This document shows, one piece after another, positions 52,373 through 62,961 of a DNA stretch of 64,000 nt. Within the stretch, counting starts at the first letter, position 1; the number at the start of each line of letters is the position of its first letter. The notes under the pieces are model-generated. The model was given only the letters and a program-made list of their open reading frames with translations, did not search any database and was not told where the DNA came from. This DNA comes from Saccharopolyspora hirsuta (GTDB lineage Bacteria; Actinomycetota; Actinomycetes; Mycobacteriales; Pseudonocardiaceae). Where the stretch lies: NCBI RefSeq assembly GCF_008630535.1, contig NZ_VWPH01000005.1, forward strand, positions 372,001-436,000, written 5' to 3'. The position numbers and the translations under genes are program-made.

Positions 52373-53926
52373 TCAGGCCAGGAAGGCTTCGGTCAGGTCG
52401 AGCTCGCGGCGGCGGCTGTAGCCGATGCCCTGCAGCTCGGGCGAATGCGCCCAGCGCTGCCAGCACACGCCGATCTCGATCAGGAACAGCTCGTCGAGCA
52501 GCTGGTCGGACAGCGCGGCGTGCGCCTCCGCGGGATCGCCGGTGAGCTGCCAGGCCGCGTCTGCGGCCCGGGTGTAGTCCGGCGAGCTGAAGTGCGATGC
52601 GTTCTTGCGCGCGTTGAACGGGTAGGCGCTGACGGTCAGCGTCGAGGGCGTCATCTGCGCCCACGAGTGCGTGGTCACCCACAGCCCGCGGAAACCTCCG
52701 GCGATCAGCTGCTGGGTGAACTGCGCCCGGTCCAGCGGTTCGAGCCGCACCTCGATGCCGATCTCGGCGAGGTTGTTCTGCACGATCTGGGCCACCGCCG
52801 CCAGCGAGGGGTCCTTCGCCGCGTACACCAGCGGCAGCACCGGCACCGGACCGTGCTGCGCCACCAGGGCGCGCGCCCGCGGCAGGTCCCGCGCGTAGCG
52901 CGCCGCGCGCGCCTCGTCGTAGGCCGGGCTGTCCTTCGGCCACGGCAGCGAGGAGGCGTAGCCCGCGCCGCGGAAGACCTCGGTGATGATCCGCTCCCGG
53001 TCCAGCGCGTGCGCGATCGCCCGGCGGATCCGCACGTCGTCCAGCGGTGGCGTCGTCACGTTCGTGCCGACGTAGGCCTGCAGCTCGGCCCCGGTGAGGG
53101 TGATCGCCCGGGCCGTGCCCAGGCGCACGGCGGACTCCACGTCGCGGTGGCCGAGGGTGTCGGCGAAGTGCACCTGGCCCGACTTCAGCGCCGACAGCAG
53201 CGAGGACTTCTCCGGGATGATCCGCGCCCGCACCCCGTCCAGGTAGGGCCTGCCGGGGACGAAGTAGTCGGGGTTGCGGGTGAACCGCAGCTCGGTGTTG
53301 GGCCGCCACCCGTCGAAGCGGAACGGTCCGGTGCCCACGAACCGGGCGCCGCTGCGCAGGTCGGCGATCGATTCCGAGTCGATGATCGGGACCGTGTCCA
53401 GCAGGTCGAAGATGTTGCTCAGCGGGTGGGCGAAGCGCAGCACCACCTCGTGCGGACCGATCACGTCGACGTCGGTGATCGCCGCCGCGGTGCTGCGCAG
53501 CTGCCCGTTCCACTGCGGATCCGCGTAGGTGCGCAGCGAGAACTCGACGTCGGCGGCGGTGAACTCCCGCCCGCTGTGGAAGCGGACGTCGTCGCGCAGC
53601 CGCAGGGTCAGCGCGGTGCCGTCCGGTGCGGGCGTCCAGGAGGTGGCCAGCGCAGGTCGCGGCTCCAGGCCCGACGGGCCGTAGTGGACCAGCCGGTCGT
53701 AGACCAGCCCGATCAGGGTCGTGATCGCCGGGCCGGTGTTGGTGAACAGGTTCTTGGGCACCAGGTCGGAGAGCAGGCCGAGCTCGGCGGTGCCGCCCGG
53801 TTTCGGGGGTCCCGCGGGCACCACCCGCTCCTGCCTGGCGACGGCCGACTCGCAGCCGGTGGCCAGCAGCGCGGCACCGACGCCGAGCCCGCGCAGCAGC
53901 CCGCGGCGGCCGATGTGTTGCGTCAT
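52373..53926 (-). CDS. Lipoprotein solute-binding protein of the sulfate-ester ABC importer
   Basis: The 517-residue family-5 binding protein starts with a twin-Arg-like GRRGLLRGLGV and lipobox LATGC (Cys25), so it is a lipid-anchored extracytoplasmic receptor. The body shows the SBP_bac_5 pattern (LRDDVRFHSGREFTAADVEF, FRFDGWRPNTEL, VRIRRAIAHALDRERI). Although the family is usually peptide- or nickel-binding, the co-transcribed sulfatase suggests a sulfated ligand. ATG 53926 overlaps the ROK gene stop. Confidence 0.92.
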   Translation of the reverse strand: MTQHIGRRGLLRGLGVGAALLATGCESAVARQERVVPAGPPKPGGTAELGLLSDLVPKNLFTNTGPAITTLIGLVYDRLVHYGPSGLEPRPALATSWTPAPDGTALTLRLRDDVRFHSGREFTAADVEFSLRTYADPQWNGQLRSTAAAITDVDVIGPHEVVLRFAHPLSNIFDLLDTVPIIDSESIADLRSGARFVGTGPFRFDGWRPNTELRFTRNPDYFVPGRPYLDGVRARIIPEKSSLLSALKSGQVHFADTLGHRDVESAVRLGTARAITLTGAELQAYVGTNVTTPPLDDVRIRRAIAHALDRERIITEVFRGAGYASSLPWPKDSPAYDEARAARYARDLPRARALVAQHGPVPVLPLVYAAKDPSLAAVAQIVQNNLAEIGIEVRLEPLDRAQFTQQLIAGGFRGLWVTTHSWAQMTPSTLTVSAYPFNARKNASHFSSPDYTRAADAAWQLTGDPAEAHAALSDQLLDELFLIEIGVCWQRWAHSPELQGIGYSRRRELDLTEAFLA

Positions 53927-55107
53927 GACTTCCTTCGTGCAGCGGTGAACAGGGCGAACGGTCGGTCGTAGAGGTGGGCCAGGACGCTGGTGCAGGCCGC
54001 GACGGCCTGCACGTCCGATCCGAACCGGGTGACCTGCGGCGGTGGCGCACCGGGCAGCGCGGTGTGGTCGGCGAAGCTGTGCCGCAGCTCGTCGAGCTGC
54101 TGCGGAGCGTCGGTGATCGCCTGGCCGCCCAGCACCACCAGGTCCGGGTCGACGACGTCGCGCACGGCCGCGATCGCGCGGCCCAGCGCGCGGGCCCGCG
54201 CCGTGAGGATCCGCGCGGCGCCGGGGTCACCGGCGGCCGCGGCGGCGTGCAGCAGCCGGATGTCCGGCCGGGCGATCACCCCGTCCGCGACGGCTTCGGC
54301 CAGCACGGTCTGCTCGGACACCGAGACCTCCAGGCAGCCGGTCCGCCCGCAGGGGCAGGGCACGTCGGTGCCGACCGGGAGGTGCGCGATGTCGCTGCCG
54401 CGCCCGGGTCCGCGGTGCAGCCGACCGCCCGAGACCAGCGCCACGCCCACCACCTGGCGGGCGTAGCAGTACAGCAGGCTCCGCGGCGTCTGGCGCAGCC
54501 CGAACAGCAGCTCCGCCGCGGCCATCGCGGGCAGGTGCCCGTCGACGTGCACCGGGTGCCCGGTGGCGGCGGACAGCAGCTCGCGGGCGGGCACCCGGTA
54601 CCAGCCGAGCCGGTCGTGGTCGACCACGCCGCGGTCGGGGTCCACGCGCCCGCCGGTCACCAGCCCGATGCCCACCACGCTGCGCTGCGGGCGGCGGCGC
54701 AGGAACACAGCCAGCCGGGAGGCCAGGAAGTCCAGCACGTCCTCCGGTCCCCCGCCCGGCGTGGGCAGGTGCTCGTCGGCCAGCAGCCTGCCGCGCAGGT
54801 CGGCCAGCCCGAACGTGGTGGTGCTGACGCCGATGTGCACGCCGCACGCGGCCAGCGCGGTCTCGTCGATGTCCACCGGCACCCGGGGGCGGCCGATCGC
54901 ACCGGAGTGCGTCAGCTCCGGCACCTCGCGGACGATCCCGAGCTCGATGAGCGCCGCCACCTGGCGGCTCACCGTCGGCGGGCTCAACGCCACCCGCCGC
55001 TCGATGGCGGCGCGGGACAGCGGTCCGGCCTGGCGGATCACGTCCAGGACGGTGGCGGCGTTGGTTTCGCGCACCCCGACCGGGCGCGCGGACAGCGTGG
55101 TCGTCAC
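53923..55107 (-). CDS. ROK-family transcriptional regulator of the organosulfur operon
   Basis: The 394-residue regulator has an N-terminal winged helix ([32 protein letters not shown]) and a C-terminal ROK sugar-kinase-like domain. The latter carries the zinc motif [11 protein letters not shown] near residue 255. ROK repressors normally sense sugars or sugar phosphates, which hints that the imported ligand is a sulfated carbohydrate or glycoside. GTG 55107 begins the domain; the longer frame upstream overlaps the leader region. It is the first structural gene and is coupled to the binding-protein gene by ATGA. Confidence 0.9.
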   Translation of the reverse strand: MTTTLSARPVGVRETNAATVLDVIRQAGPLSRAAIERRVALSPPTVSRQVAALIELGIVREVPELTHSGAIGRPRVPVDIDETALAACGVHIGVSTTTFGLADLRGRLLADEHLPTPGGGPEDVLDFLASRLAVFLRRRPQRSVVGIGLVTGGRVDPDRGVVDHDRLGWYRVPARELLSAATGHPVHVDGHLPAMAAAELLFGLRQTPRSLLYCYARQVVGVALVSGGRLHRGPGRGSDIAHLPVGTDVPCPCGRTGCLEVSVSEQTVLAEAVADGVIARPDIRLLHAAAAAGDPGAARILTARARALGRAIAAVRDVVDPDLVVLGGQAITDAPQQLDELRHSFADHTALPGAPPPQVTRFGSDVQAVAACTSVLAHLYDRPFALFTAARRKS

Positions 55108-55204
55108 GAGTTGTCCCGTCTGCTCGGGAAGATTCGGAGAACAGAGCACCGCGGCACCGCGCGGCATTGCTTTCGGTGGTGGGGGAACTGCGCGGATCGC
55201 GCGC

Positions 55205-55276
55205 TCAGCCGCGGCAACAGCACGGCGCGGCGGAGGCCGGGATGCCGTGCGGGAGCGGGGCGCGGAACTGCTGCAT
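55205..55276 (-). CDS. Cysteine-rich leader peptide (23 aa) before the organosulfur operon
   Basis: ATG 55276 opens a 23-codon frame on the operon strand that ends PCCCRG just before TGA (55205-55207). Three consecutive cysteine codons at the end of a short upstream frame are the hallmark of cysteine-responsive attenuators described in mycobacteria. A TTGACA -35 with a -10 at 55284-55290 would start transcription within a few bases of the ATG, giving a near-leaderless message, as in those systems. The ROK gene starts 97 bases downstream. Confidence 0.7.
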   Translation of the reverse strand: MQQFRAPLPHGIPASAAPCCCRG

Positions 55277-55283
55277 GGGGCCG

Positions 55284-55313
55284 AGAATTCCCCGCGCACC
55301 AGAACGGTGTCAA
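55284..55313 (-). promoter_or_regulatory. Promoter of the leader peptide / ROK operon
   Basis: On the reverse strand a perfect TTGACA (55308-55313) is followed after 17-18 bases by GAATTC/AATTCT (55284-55290). The expected start point falls within a few bases of the leader ATG at 55276. Confidence 0.55.
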
Positions 55314-55369
55314 AGCCTTCCGCGATGCGGGACGCGACCGGCGACTTATTTTCAGTGGCGCGAAAACCC

Positions 55370-55399
55370 TTGCCGCGCCGGGACAACCGTCCTTAGCGT
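55370..55399 (+). promoter_or_regulatory. Promoter of the sulfate-ester dioxygenase gene
   Basis: TTGCCG (55370-55375), 18 bases and TAGCGT (55394-55399) lie 87 bases before ATG 55486. The leader ends with CCTCCGGGAGG, in which CCTCC runs (also near 55429) could mask the GGGAGG ribosome-binding site. Confidence 0.45.
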
Positions 55400-55485
55400 T
55401 CGTCCGAGGTGGATGGATCTCACCTTCTCCGCGCCGAAACCCTCCGGCAACAGAACCTTCTTCCTTTTCCTCCGGGAGGACAACC

Positions 55486-56406
55486 ATGACCGCTCAGCTC
55501 AACACCCGGGTCGAGGTCGTCAAGCTCGGCGCGCACATCGGTGCGCGCATCGACGGCGTCCGCCTCGGCGGTGATCTGGACGCCGCCACCGTCGCCGAGA
55601 TCCGGGCCGCGCTGCTGACCCACAAGGTGATCTTCTTCCGCGACCAGCACCACCTGGACGACGCCGGGCAGCTGGCCTTCGCCGAGCTGCTCGGCGAGCC
55701 CACCCTGGCCCACCCCACCGTCAAGGGGCGCGAGCACGCCAACATCCTGCCCATCGACTCGGACTACTCGAAGGCCAACAGCTGGCACACCGACGTCACC
55801 TTCGTGGACCGCATCCCCGCGATCAGCCTGCTGCGCGCGGTGCGGCTGCCCTCCTACGGCGGCACCACGACGTGGGCCAGCACCGTGGCCGCCTACGAGA
55901 AGCTGCCCGAGTCGCTGCGGGCGCTGGTGGACCGGTTGTGGGCGGTGCACAGCAACGCCTACGACTACGCGGCCAACATCGACGAGCAGCGCACCGGCGG
56001 CGTCGACGTGAAGTTCCAGGAGTACCGCGAGGAGTTCGTCGCCGACGTCTACGAGACCGAGCACCCGGTGGTGCGGGTGCACCCGGAGACCGGTGAGCGG
56101 TCGCTGCTGCTGGGCCACTTCGTCCGCCGCCTGGTGGGGCTCACCAGCCCGGAGTCGGCGGCGCTGTTCCAGCTGCTGCAGAACCGGGTGACGCAGCTGG
56201 AGAACACGGTCCGCTGGAACTGGGCGGACGGGGACCTGGCGATCTGGGACAACCGGGCCACCCAGCACTACGCGATCGCCGACTACGACGACCAGCCGCG
56301 CCGCCTGCACCGCATCACGCTCGCCGGTGACGTCCCGGTGAGCGTCGACGGCGTCCGCAGCACCACCCGCACCGGCGACGCCTCGCACTACTCCCCCGTC
56401 GGCTGA
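55486..56406 (+). CDS. atsK: Alpha-ketoglutarate-dependent sulfate ester dioxygenase (AtsK/Rv3406-like)
   Basis: The 306-residue Fe(II)/2-oxoglutarate oxygenase cleaves alkyl sulfate esters to aldehyde and sulfite-level sulfur for assimilation. It matches the AtsK branch of the TauD family: [30 protein letters not shown], iron motif WHTDVTF (His101, Asp103), [14 protein letters not shown] (His261) and the 2OG-binding Arg in RRLHRIT. Length equals AtsK (about 300). It is divergent from the ROK/SBP/sulfatase operon, so both arms serve organosulfur use. A GGGAGG site precedes ATG. Confidence 0.94.
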   Translation: MTAQLNTRVEVVKLGAHIGARIDGVRLGGDLDAATVAEIRAALLTHKVIFFRDQHHLDDAGQLAFAELLGEPTLAHPTVKGREHANILPIDSDYSKANSWHTDVTFVDRIPAISLLRAVRLPSYGGTTTWASTVAAYEKLPESLRALVDRLWAVHSNAYDYAANIDEQRTGGVDVKFQEYREEFVADVYETEHPVVRVHPETGERSLLLGHFVRRLVGLTSPESAALFQLLQNRVTQLENTVRWNWADGDLAIWDNRATQHYAIADYDDQPRRLHRITLAGDVPVSVDGVRSTTRTGDASHYSPVG

Positions 56407-56451
56407 TCGCCTGCGCGTGTCGCTCCGGGCGGCGGTGGGTACTGCGGGGGC

Positions 56452-57864
56452 GTGGAGCTCGTCGAGGAGACGCCCTACCGGTTCCGGATCGAGCCGCACG
56501 GGGTGATGCGGGTGCCCGGGGTGGTGTTCGCGTCGCGGCGGCTGCTGCCGCCGAAGGGCGACGGTTCGCTGGACCAGGTGGCCAACGTCGCGGCGCTGCC
56601 GGGCATCGTCGGCGCGTCCTACGCGATGCCCGACATGCACTGGGGCTACGGCTTCCCGATCGGCGGGGTCGCCGCCACCGACGTCGAGGCCGGTGGCGTG
56701 GTCTCGCCGGGCGGGGTCGGGTTCGACATCTCGTGCGGGGTGCGGCTGCTGGCCGCCGAGCTGGAGCGCTCGGAGTTCCACCGCGTGGCCGAGAAGGTCA
56801 TGAACGGCCTCAGCCGCGCCACCCCGCGCGGGGCGGGCCGGGGCGCGGTGTGGCAGGTGTCCCGCGACGGTCTCGAACGCCTGCTCGCGGACGGCTCCCG
56901 CTATGCGGTCGAGCGGGGCTGGGGCGGGCCGCGCGACCTGGAGCGCTGCGAGGACGGCGGGGCGGTCGCCGACGCCTCCCCCGGCCGGGTCAGCACGCGG
57001 GCGCGGGACCGCGGGCTCGGCCAGGTCGGCAGCCTCGGTTCGGGCAACCACTTCCTGGAGGTGCAGGCCGTCGACGAGATCTACGACGAGGGCGTCGCCG
57101 GGGCGTTCGGGCTCCACCCCGACCAGGTGTGCGTGATGATCCACTGCGGCTCGCGGGGGTTGGGCCACCAGATCTGCACCGACCACGTGCGGCGGATGGA
57201 CGAGACCATGGCCGACCGCGGGATCTCGGTGCCGGACCGGCAGCTGGCCTGCGCCCCGGTCGGCTCCGCCGACGGCCGGGCCTACCTGGGCGCGATGGCC
57301 GCGGCGGCGAACTACGCCCGCGCGAACCGGCACGTGCTCGGCGTCGCCGCCGGTGAGGTGCTCCGGGAGGTCACCGGGCGCGGGCTGGACCTGGTCTACG
57401 ACATCTCGCACAACCTCGCCAAGCTCGAAACGCACGAGGTCGCCGGGCAGGCCCGCAGGTTGTGCGTGCACCGCAAGGGCGCCACCCGCGCCCTGCCGCC
57501 CGGGCACCCGGAACTGCCGCCGGGCCTGCGCGAGGCAGGGCAACCGGTGCTCATCCCGGGTTCGATGGGCACCGCGTCCTACGTGCTGGCCGGGGTTCCC
57601 GGTGGGGACGCGTTCCACTCGACCTGCCACGGGGCGGGCCGCCTGCAGAGCCGCCACCAGGCCGTTCGCACGACCGACGCGCACCAGTTGCGGCGGGAGC
57701 TGGAGCGCGGCGGCATCGTGGTGCGCGGGAGCTCGGCGCGCGGCCTGGCCGAGGAGGCGCCGACCGCCTACAAGGACGTCGACGCGGTGGTGGCCGTCGC
57801 GGAGGGGGCCGGGCTGTGCCGGAAGGTGGCCAGGCTCGTGCCGTTGGGCGTGGTGAAGGGGTGA
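56452..57864 (+). CDS. rtcB: RNA-splicing ligase RtcB
   Basis: The 470-residue ligase joins 2',3'-cyclic phosphate and 5'-OH RNA ends using GTP and Mn2+. Metal ligands are visible in GFDISCGVR (Asp92, Cys95), [23 protein letters not shown] and SHNLAKLE. The guanylylated histidine lies in CHGAGR (His393). GTG 56452 follows CGGGGGC. Its stop overlaps the archease start, so ligase and activator are translationally coupled. Confidence 0.96.
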   Translation: MELVEETPYRFRIEPHGVMRVPGVVFASRRLLPPKGDGSLDQVANVAALPGIVGASYAMPDMHWGYGFPIGGVAATDVEAGGVVSPGGVGFDISCGVRLLAAELERSEFHRVAEKVMNGLSRATPRGAGRGAVWQVSRDGLERLLADGSRYAVERGWGGPRDLERCEDGGAVADASPGRVSTRARDRGLGQVGSLGSGNHFLEVQAVDEIYDEGVAGAFGLHPDQVCVMIHCGSRGLGHQICTDHVRRMDETMADRGISVPDRQLACAPVGSADGRAYLGAMAAAANYARANRHVLGVAAGEVLREVTGRGLDLVYDISHNLAKLETHEVAGQARRLCVHRKGATRALPPGHPELPPGLREAGQPVLIPGSMGTASYVLAGVPGGDAFHSTCHGAGRLQSRHQAVRTTDAHQLRRELERGGIVVRGSSARGLAEEAPTAYKDVDAVVAVAEGAGLCRKVARLVPLGVVKG

Positions 57865-58271
57865 GCGGCGGGTACCGCTTCCTGCCGCACACCGCCGACA
57901 TCCGCTTCGAGGCGTGGGGCGGCAGCCGCGAGGAGTGCCTCGCGCAAGCCTGCCGCGCGCTGGTCGCCTCCTTCGCGGAGATCCCAGCATCAGCACCGGC
58001 CCGGACCGCCTCAGCGGGGATCGACGGCGGCGACGAGCAGCTGCTGCTCTCCGTGCTGGACGAGATCATCTACCGGCTCGACGTCGGAGGCACCCTGCCC
58101 CGGGAGATAGACGTGCGGCCCACACCGACGGGGATCGACCTGGATATGTCCGAAGTGGACACCGATCGCGTCCGGTTCACCGGGGCGACGCCGAAAGCGG
58201 TTTCCCTGCACGGTTTCTCGTTCACCCGCGACGACCGCGGCTGGCGCTGCAGCGTCACCGTGGACGTGTGA
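57861..58271 (+). CDS. Archease, activator of RtcB
   Basis: The 136-residue protein has [16 protein letters not shown] at the start, with the conserved HTAD, and ends with [11 protein letters not shown]. Both are archease hallmarks. Archease accelerates RtcB guanylylation and multiple turnover. GTG 57861 shares bases with the rtcB TGA (GTGA overlap). The gene is two bases short of the convergent MBL gene stop. Confidence 0.93.
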   Translation: MSGGYRFLPHTADIRFEAWGGSREECLAQACRALVASFAEIPASAPARTASAGIDGGDEQLLLSVLDEIIYRLDVGGTLPREIDVRPTPTGIDLDMSEVDTDRVRFTGATPKAVSLHGFSFTRDDRGWRCSVTVDV

Positions 58272-58274
58272 GCG

Positions 58275-59075
58275 CTACTCGTCGGCGACGAAGCGCAGGT
58301 AGCGCTCGGCGGAGCGCTGGACGATGCGATCCGCACCGGCCGGGATCACCGCGTCCCACCACGCGCCGTAGAGCGCCTCGAACCGGTACTGCTCCAGCAG
58401 CCGAGCGGCCCGGCGGACCACGCTGGGCCGCTCCGGGATCAGGTTCGGGTAGCTGTACATGAACGCCACGTGCGTGCGGTCCGGGATGACCTGCACGATG
58501 TCGCCGCTGAACAGCGCGCCGCCGCCGCGGTCCCAGTGCAGCACGGTGCCGCCCGCGAAGTGCACGCCCAGGTTGATCAGCGTCAGGCCGGGGGCCAGCT
58601 GCTCGGTGGTCCCCTCCCACAGCCGGATCGACGGGTCCGGGCGGCCGATCCACTTCTCGTCGGCGGCGTGCAGGTGCACCGGCACGTCGAAGGCGCGCGC
58701 CCACTCGACCATCGTGGTGTAGTAGTGCGGGTGGCTGATCGCGATGCCCGCCAGCCCGCCGAGCGCGTCGATCGCGCCGACGATCTCGTCGTCCAAGTAG
58801 GACACGCAGTCCCACAGGAAGTTCCCGGCCTCGGTGCGCAGCAGCAGCGCGCGCTGGCCGATGGCGAACCGCGGTTCGCAGCCGATGCCCAGCACCTCGC
58901 CCTGCTCGCGGATCAGCGCGGTGTGCTCCCCGGCCCGGACCGCGTCCAGATCGGTCCACCGCTGCCCGTCGATCGGCACGTACTGCCGCTCGTCCTCGCA
59001 GATCGGGCAGTCGGGTCGCGGGTGGGCGTACTGCATCCCGCAGGTCGCGCAGATCGGCAGCGGAGTGGCTGGCAT
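58275..59075 (-). CDS. Metallo-beta-lactamase-fold protein with N-terminal zinc ribbon
   Basis: The 266-residue protein starts with a short zinc ribbon, CATCGMQ and CPICEDE (two CxxC pairs within the first 30 residues). An MBL-like domain follows. Instead of HxHxDH it shows ISHPHYYTTMVEW, with LHAADEKW and FSGDIVQV further on. The metal site is therefore atypical and may hold one metal or none. Function is unknown. ATG 59075 places the zinc ribbon at the N-terminus. Confidence 0.8.
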   Translation of the reverse strand: MPATPLPICATCGMQYAHPRPDCPICEDERQYVPIDGQRWTDLDAVRAGEHTALIREQGEVLGIGCEPRFAIGQRALLLRTEAGNFLWDCVSYLDDEIVGAIDALGGLAGIAISHPHYYTTMVEWARAFDVPVHLHAADEKWIGRPDPSIRLWEGTTEQLAPGLTLINLGVHFAGGTVLHWDRGGGALFSGDIVQVIPDRTHVAFMYSYPNLIPERPSVVRRAARLLEQYRFEALYGAWWDAVIPAGADRIVQRSAERYLRFVADE

Positions 59076-59147
59076 GGCGATCGGTCCTCTCGCGCTCGTC
59101 GCAGGCCGCCAGCCTAACCCGCGCTCGCGGCCCGGAGCCGGTGGAGA

Positions 59148-59191
59148 ATTCGCGGTGCACGCCAGCGCCGTGCCGGACGTGCACCGCGAAT
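59148..59191 (-). terminator. Terminator hairpin after the ABC-F gene
   Basis: A perfect 14-bp inverted repeat (ATTCGCGGTGCACG at 59148-59161 with 59178-59191) surrounds a 16-base loop. It lies seven bases past the ABC-F stop and upstream of the MBL gene start. Confidence 0.7.
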
Positions 59192-59197
59192 CCGGGG

Positions 59198-60817
<1,620 letters not shown>

Positions 60818-60831
60818 GGTTCCTCCGAGAG

Positions 60832-60881
60832 GGATCCCCGCGGCACGGCAGAGCGCAGCCCTGGGCCAGCGGTGGGGATCC
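60832..60881 (-). promoter_or_regulatory. Leader hairpin before the ABC-F ribosome-binding site
   Basis: GGATCCCC (60832-60839) pairs with GGGGATCC (60874-60881). On the mRNA this closes a hairpin that ends a few bases before the GGAGG site of the ABC-F gene. Upstream, GAGCACGTC occurs twice (about 60906-60930). The arrangement suggests alternative folding controlled by the leader peptide. Confidence 0.55.
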
Positions 60882-60960
60882 GGAAAAGAAGTGCGTTCAA
60901 CAACCGACGTGCTCAGGCGCGGACGTGCTCGTGGCCGTCCCGGCGCCGAGGCCGGTGCTC

Positions 60961-60984
60961 TCAGAGGAAGTAGTGAACTAGCAC
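60961..60984 (-). CDS. Leaderless leader peptide MLVHYFL before the ABC-F gene
   Basis: GTG 60984 starts a seven-codon frame ending at TGA (60961-60963). A TAGCGT -10 box (60991-60996) puts the expected transcription start exactly on this GTG, so the peptide would be translated from a leaderless message. Ribosome stalling here by an antibiotic could switch the downstream hairpins. The 219-base leader holds no other gene. Confidence 0.55.
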   Translation of the reverse strand: MLVHYFL

Positions 60985-60990
60985 GCCGCA

Positions 60991-60996
60991 ACGCTA
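60991..60996 (-). promoter_or_regulatory. -10 box of the ABC-F transcript
   Basis: The reverse strand reads TAGCGT, matching TANNNT. No -35 consensus is visible 17-18 bases upstream (CGCGGT), which would fit a promoter needing an activator such as a WhiB7-type protein. An AT-containing stretch, GAAATCAC, lies just further upstream. Confidence 0.45.
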
Positions 60997-61036
60997 GCAG
61001 ACCGCTGCGCGGCACCGCGCGTGATTTCCGCCCGGC

Positions 61037-61825
61037 TCACTGCACGCCGAGCGCCTCCAGGCTCTCCGGCAGGACCTGGCCGCCGTCGACCACGATCGTC
61101 TGCCCGGTGATGTACCCGGCTTCCTCGCTGGCCAGGAACAGCGCGGTGTGGCCGATGTCGGACACCGAGCCGAGGCGGCCCAGCGGCACGGACGCGGCCA
61201 TCCGGCGCAGGTAGTCCTCCCCCAGGTCGTCCAGGCCCTCGGTGCGGATGTTGCCGGGCAGGACGGCGTTGATGGTGATGCCCTTCGCCGCGAGCTCGAT
61301 GGCGGCGGTCCGGATGAAGCCCAGCTGGGCCGCCTTGCTCGCGCCGTAGTGGCTCCAGCCGGGGAACCCGGTGATCGGCCCGGTGATCGACGAGGTGACC
61401 ACGATCCGGCCCAGGTCGGAATCGGCGAGGGCGTCCAGGCACGCCTGCACGGAGTACACCGTGCCGTGGAAGTTGGTCGCCATCACCTGCTGCAGGCTCT
61501 CCGGGGCCATGCTGTGCAGCGGGTCGTCCGGGAACACACCGGCGTTCGCGCACAGCACGTCGATCCCACCGAAGCGGCGGACGGTCTCCGCCGCCGCAGC
61601 GCGGCAGTCCGCCGGATCGGAGGTGTCGGCGGCGAACCAGGACACCCGGCCGCCGTCCGCCGCCCGGCCCGAGAGCTCCTCGGCGGTGCTCGCCAGCGCG
61701 TCCTCGTCCCGACCGGTGATCAGCACCTGGCAGCCGACCTCGGCGAACACCGCGGCGATGCCCTTGCCGATTCCCCGGCTCCCGCCGGTGACCAGCACCC
61801 GGCGCCCTGCGAGCGACTTCAGCAC
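61037..61825 (-). CDS. Short-chain dehydrogenase/reductase, FabG-like
   Basis: The 262-residue classical SDR has [10 protein letters not shown] (about 13-22), the NAG motif CANAGVF, catalytic serine in VVTSSITG, and [10 protein letters not shown] with the Tyr-x3-Lys pair. The C-terminus [13 protein letters not shown] is typical. It reduces or oxidises a small ketone/alcohol with NAD(P). GTG 61825 has GGAGGGGAGG upstream. It lies directly before the ABC-F leader region on the same strand but is separated from it by the internal promoter. Confidence 0.92.
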   Translation of the reverse strand: MLKSLAGRRVLVTGGSRGIGKGIAAVFAEVGCQVLITGRDEDALASTAEELSGRAADGGRVSWFAADTSDPADCRAAAAETVRRFGGIDVLCANAGVFPDDPLHSMAPESLQQVMATNFHGTVYSVQACLDALADSDLGRIVVTSSITGPITGFPGWSHYGASKAAQLGFIRTAAIELAAKGITINAVLPGNIRTEGLDDLGEDYLRRMAASVPLGRLGSVSDIGHTALFLASEEAGYITGQTIVVDGGQVLPESLEALGVQ

Positions 61826-61883
61826 GGTGATGTCCTCCCCTCCGGGCGGACCACGCGCCCCGGGTGCGAGATCGTATCCCGGT

Positions 61884-62918
61884 TCACCGCGCTCCGGCGC
61901 CGATTTCGCCGCTGTGCTGCTTCATCCACCGCACGTTGTAGAAGCGGGAATCGGCCAGCGGGTTCGCGAGGTCGCCGTTGCGGATCGCCTCGGTCACGTC
62001 GTCGCAGGCGTCGGCGACGGTGCGCGCCGGGGTGATGCCGAGGGTTTCCCGCAGGCGCCGCGAGGTGAGCCGGTAGGAGCGGATGTCGTCGGACTCGGTG
62101 GTGGTGATCGCGACCGGTTTGCCGGTGGCGCTCTCCACCCGGGCGGCGATCACCTCGGCGATCTCCGCGACCGGCAGGTTCTGGTTGCCCACGTTGAGCG
62201 CGCTGCCGTTGAGCGCGCCGAGCGTCCCGTCCAGCACCAGCCGCTCGTACACCGAGACCAGGTCCTCGATGTGGACGTTCGGCCGGTACTGCGCGCCGCC
62301 GAACACCGTGATCTCGCCGTTGACCACGGCCTGCGCGGTCAGCATGTTCACGGTGAGGTCGAGGCGCTGCCGCGGCGAGACCCCGCACACCGTGGCCGCG
62401 CGCACCGCCACCGTCTCGAAACCCGTTGCGGTGAGCGGGAACAGCAGTTCCTCGCCCCTGGCCTTGTACCGGTTGTAGTCGGTGATCGGGACCAGCGGGT
62501 GGTTCTCGTCCACGTCCGGCGAGTCGCTGACCCCGTAGACGCTGGCGGACGACGCGTACACGAACCGGCGCGCGCCCGCCTCCCGCGGCAGCCGCATCAC
62601 GTGGTCGAGGCAGTCGAAGTTGATCGACCGGCCCAGGTCCGGGTCGAGGTCGAAGCTCGGGTCGTTGGCGACGGCGGCCAGGTGCACGACCACGTCCGCA
62701 CCGTCCAGCGCCGCCCGGTACGCGGCGGCGTCCCTGATGTCCCCGCGCACGTTCTCCAGGCCGGGGTCGGCCAGGCCGTGCAGCCCGTCGCCGAAGAACT
62801 GCGCGTCCAGCACTCGGACCCGGACACCGGCGGCGAGCAGCCGCCGCGCGAGGACCGAGCCGATGTAACCGGCCCCGCCGGTGATCAGGACGAGCTGCGG
62901 GCGCGTTTGTCCGGTCAT
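61884..62918 (-). CDS. NAD-dependent nucleotide-sugar epimerase/dehydratase
   Basis: The 344-residue extended SDR has the NAD motif [10 protein letters not shown] (12-21), a conserved SSASVYG block, and YNRYK (Tyr148, Lys152) as the catalytic pair. RPNVHIEDL is the usual substrate-side motif. It should act on an NDP-sugar, such as 4-epimerisation or dehydration. It follows a sugar aminotransferase gene on the same strand after 43 bases, a pairing typical of amino-deoxysugar pathways. Confidence 0.9.
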   Translation of the reverse strand: MTGQTRPQLVLITGGAGYIGSVLARRLLAAGVRVRVLDAQFFGDGLHGLADPGLENVRGDIRDAAAYRAALDGADVVVHLAAVANDPSFDLDPDLGRSINFDCLDHVMRLPREAGARRFVYASSASVYGVSDSPDVDENHPLVPITDYNRYKARGEELLFPLTATGFETVAVRAATVCGVSPRQRLDLTVNMLTAQAVVNGEITVFGGAQYRPNVHIEDLVSVYERLVLDGTLGALNGSALNVGNQNLPVAEIAEVIAARVESATGKPVAITTTESDDIRSYRLTSRRLRETLGITPARTVADACDDVTEAIRNGDLANPLADSRFYNVRWMKQHSGEIGAGAR

Positions 62919-62961
62919 GCGATCGTCACCTCAATGCGGTCGGGTGGTGCGCGTGAATGCA

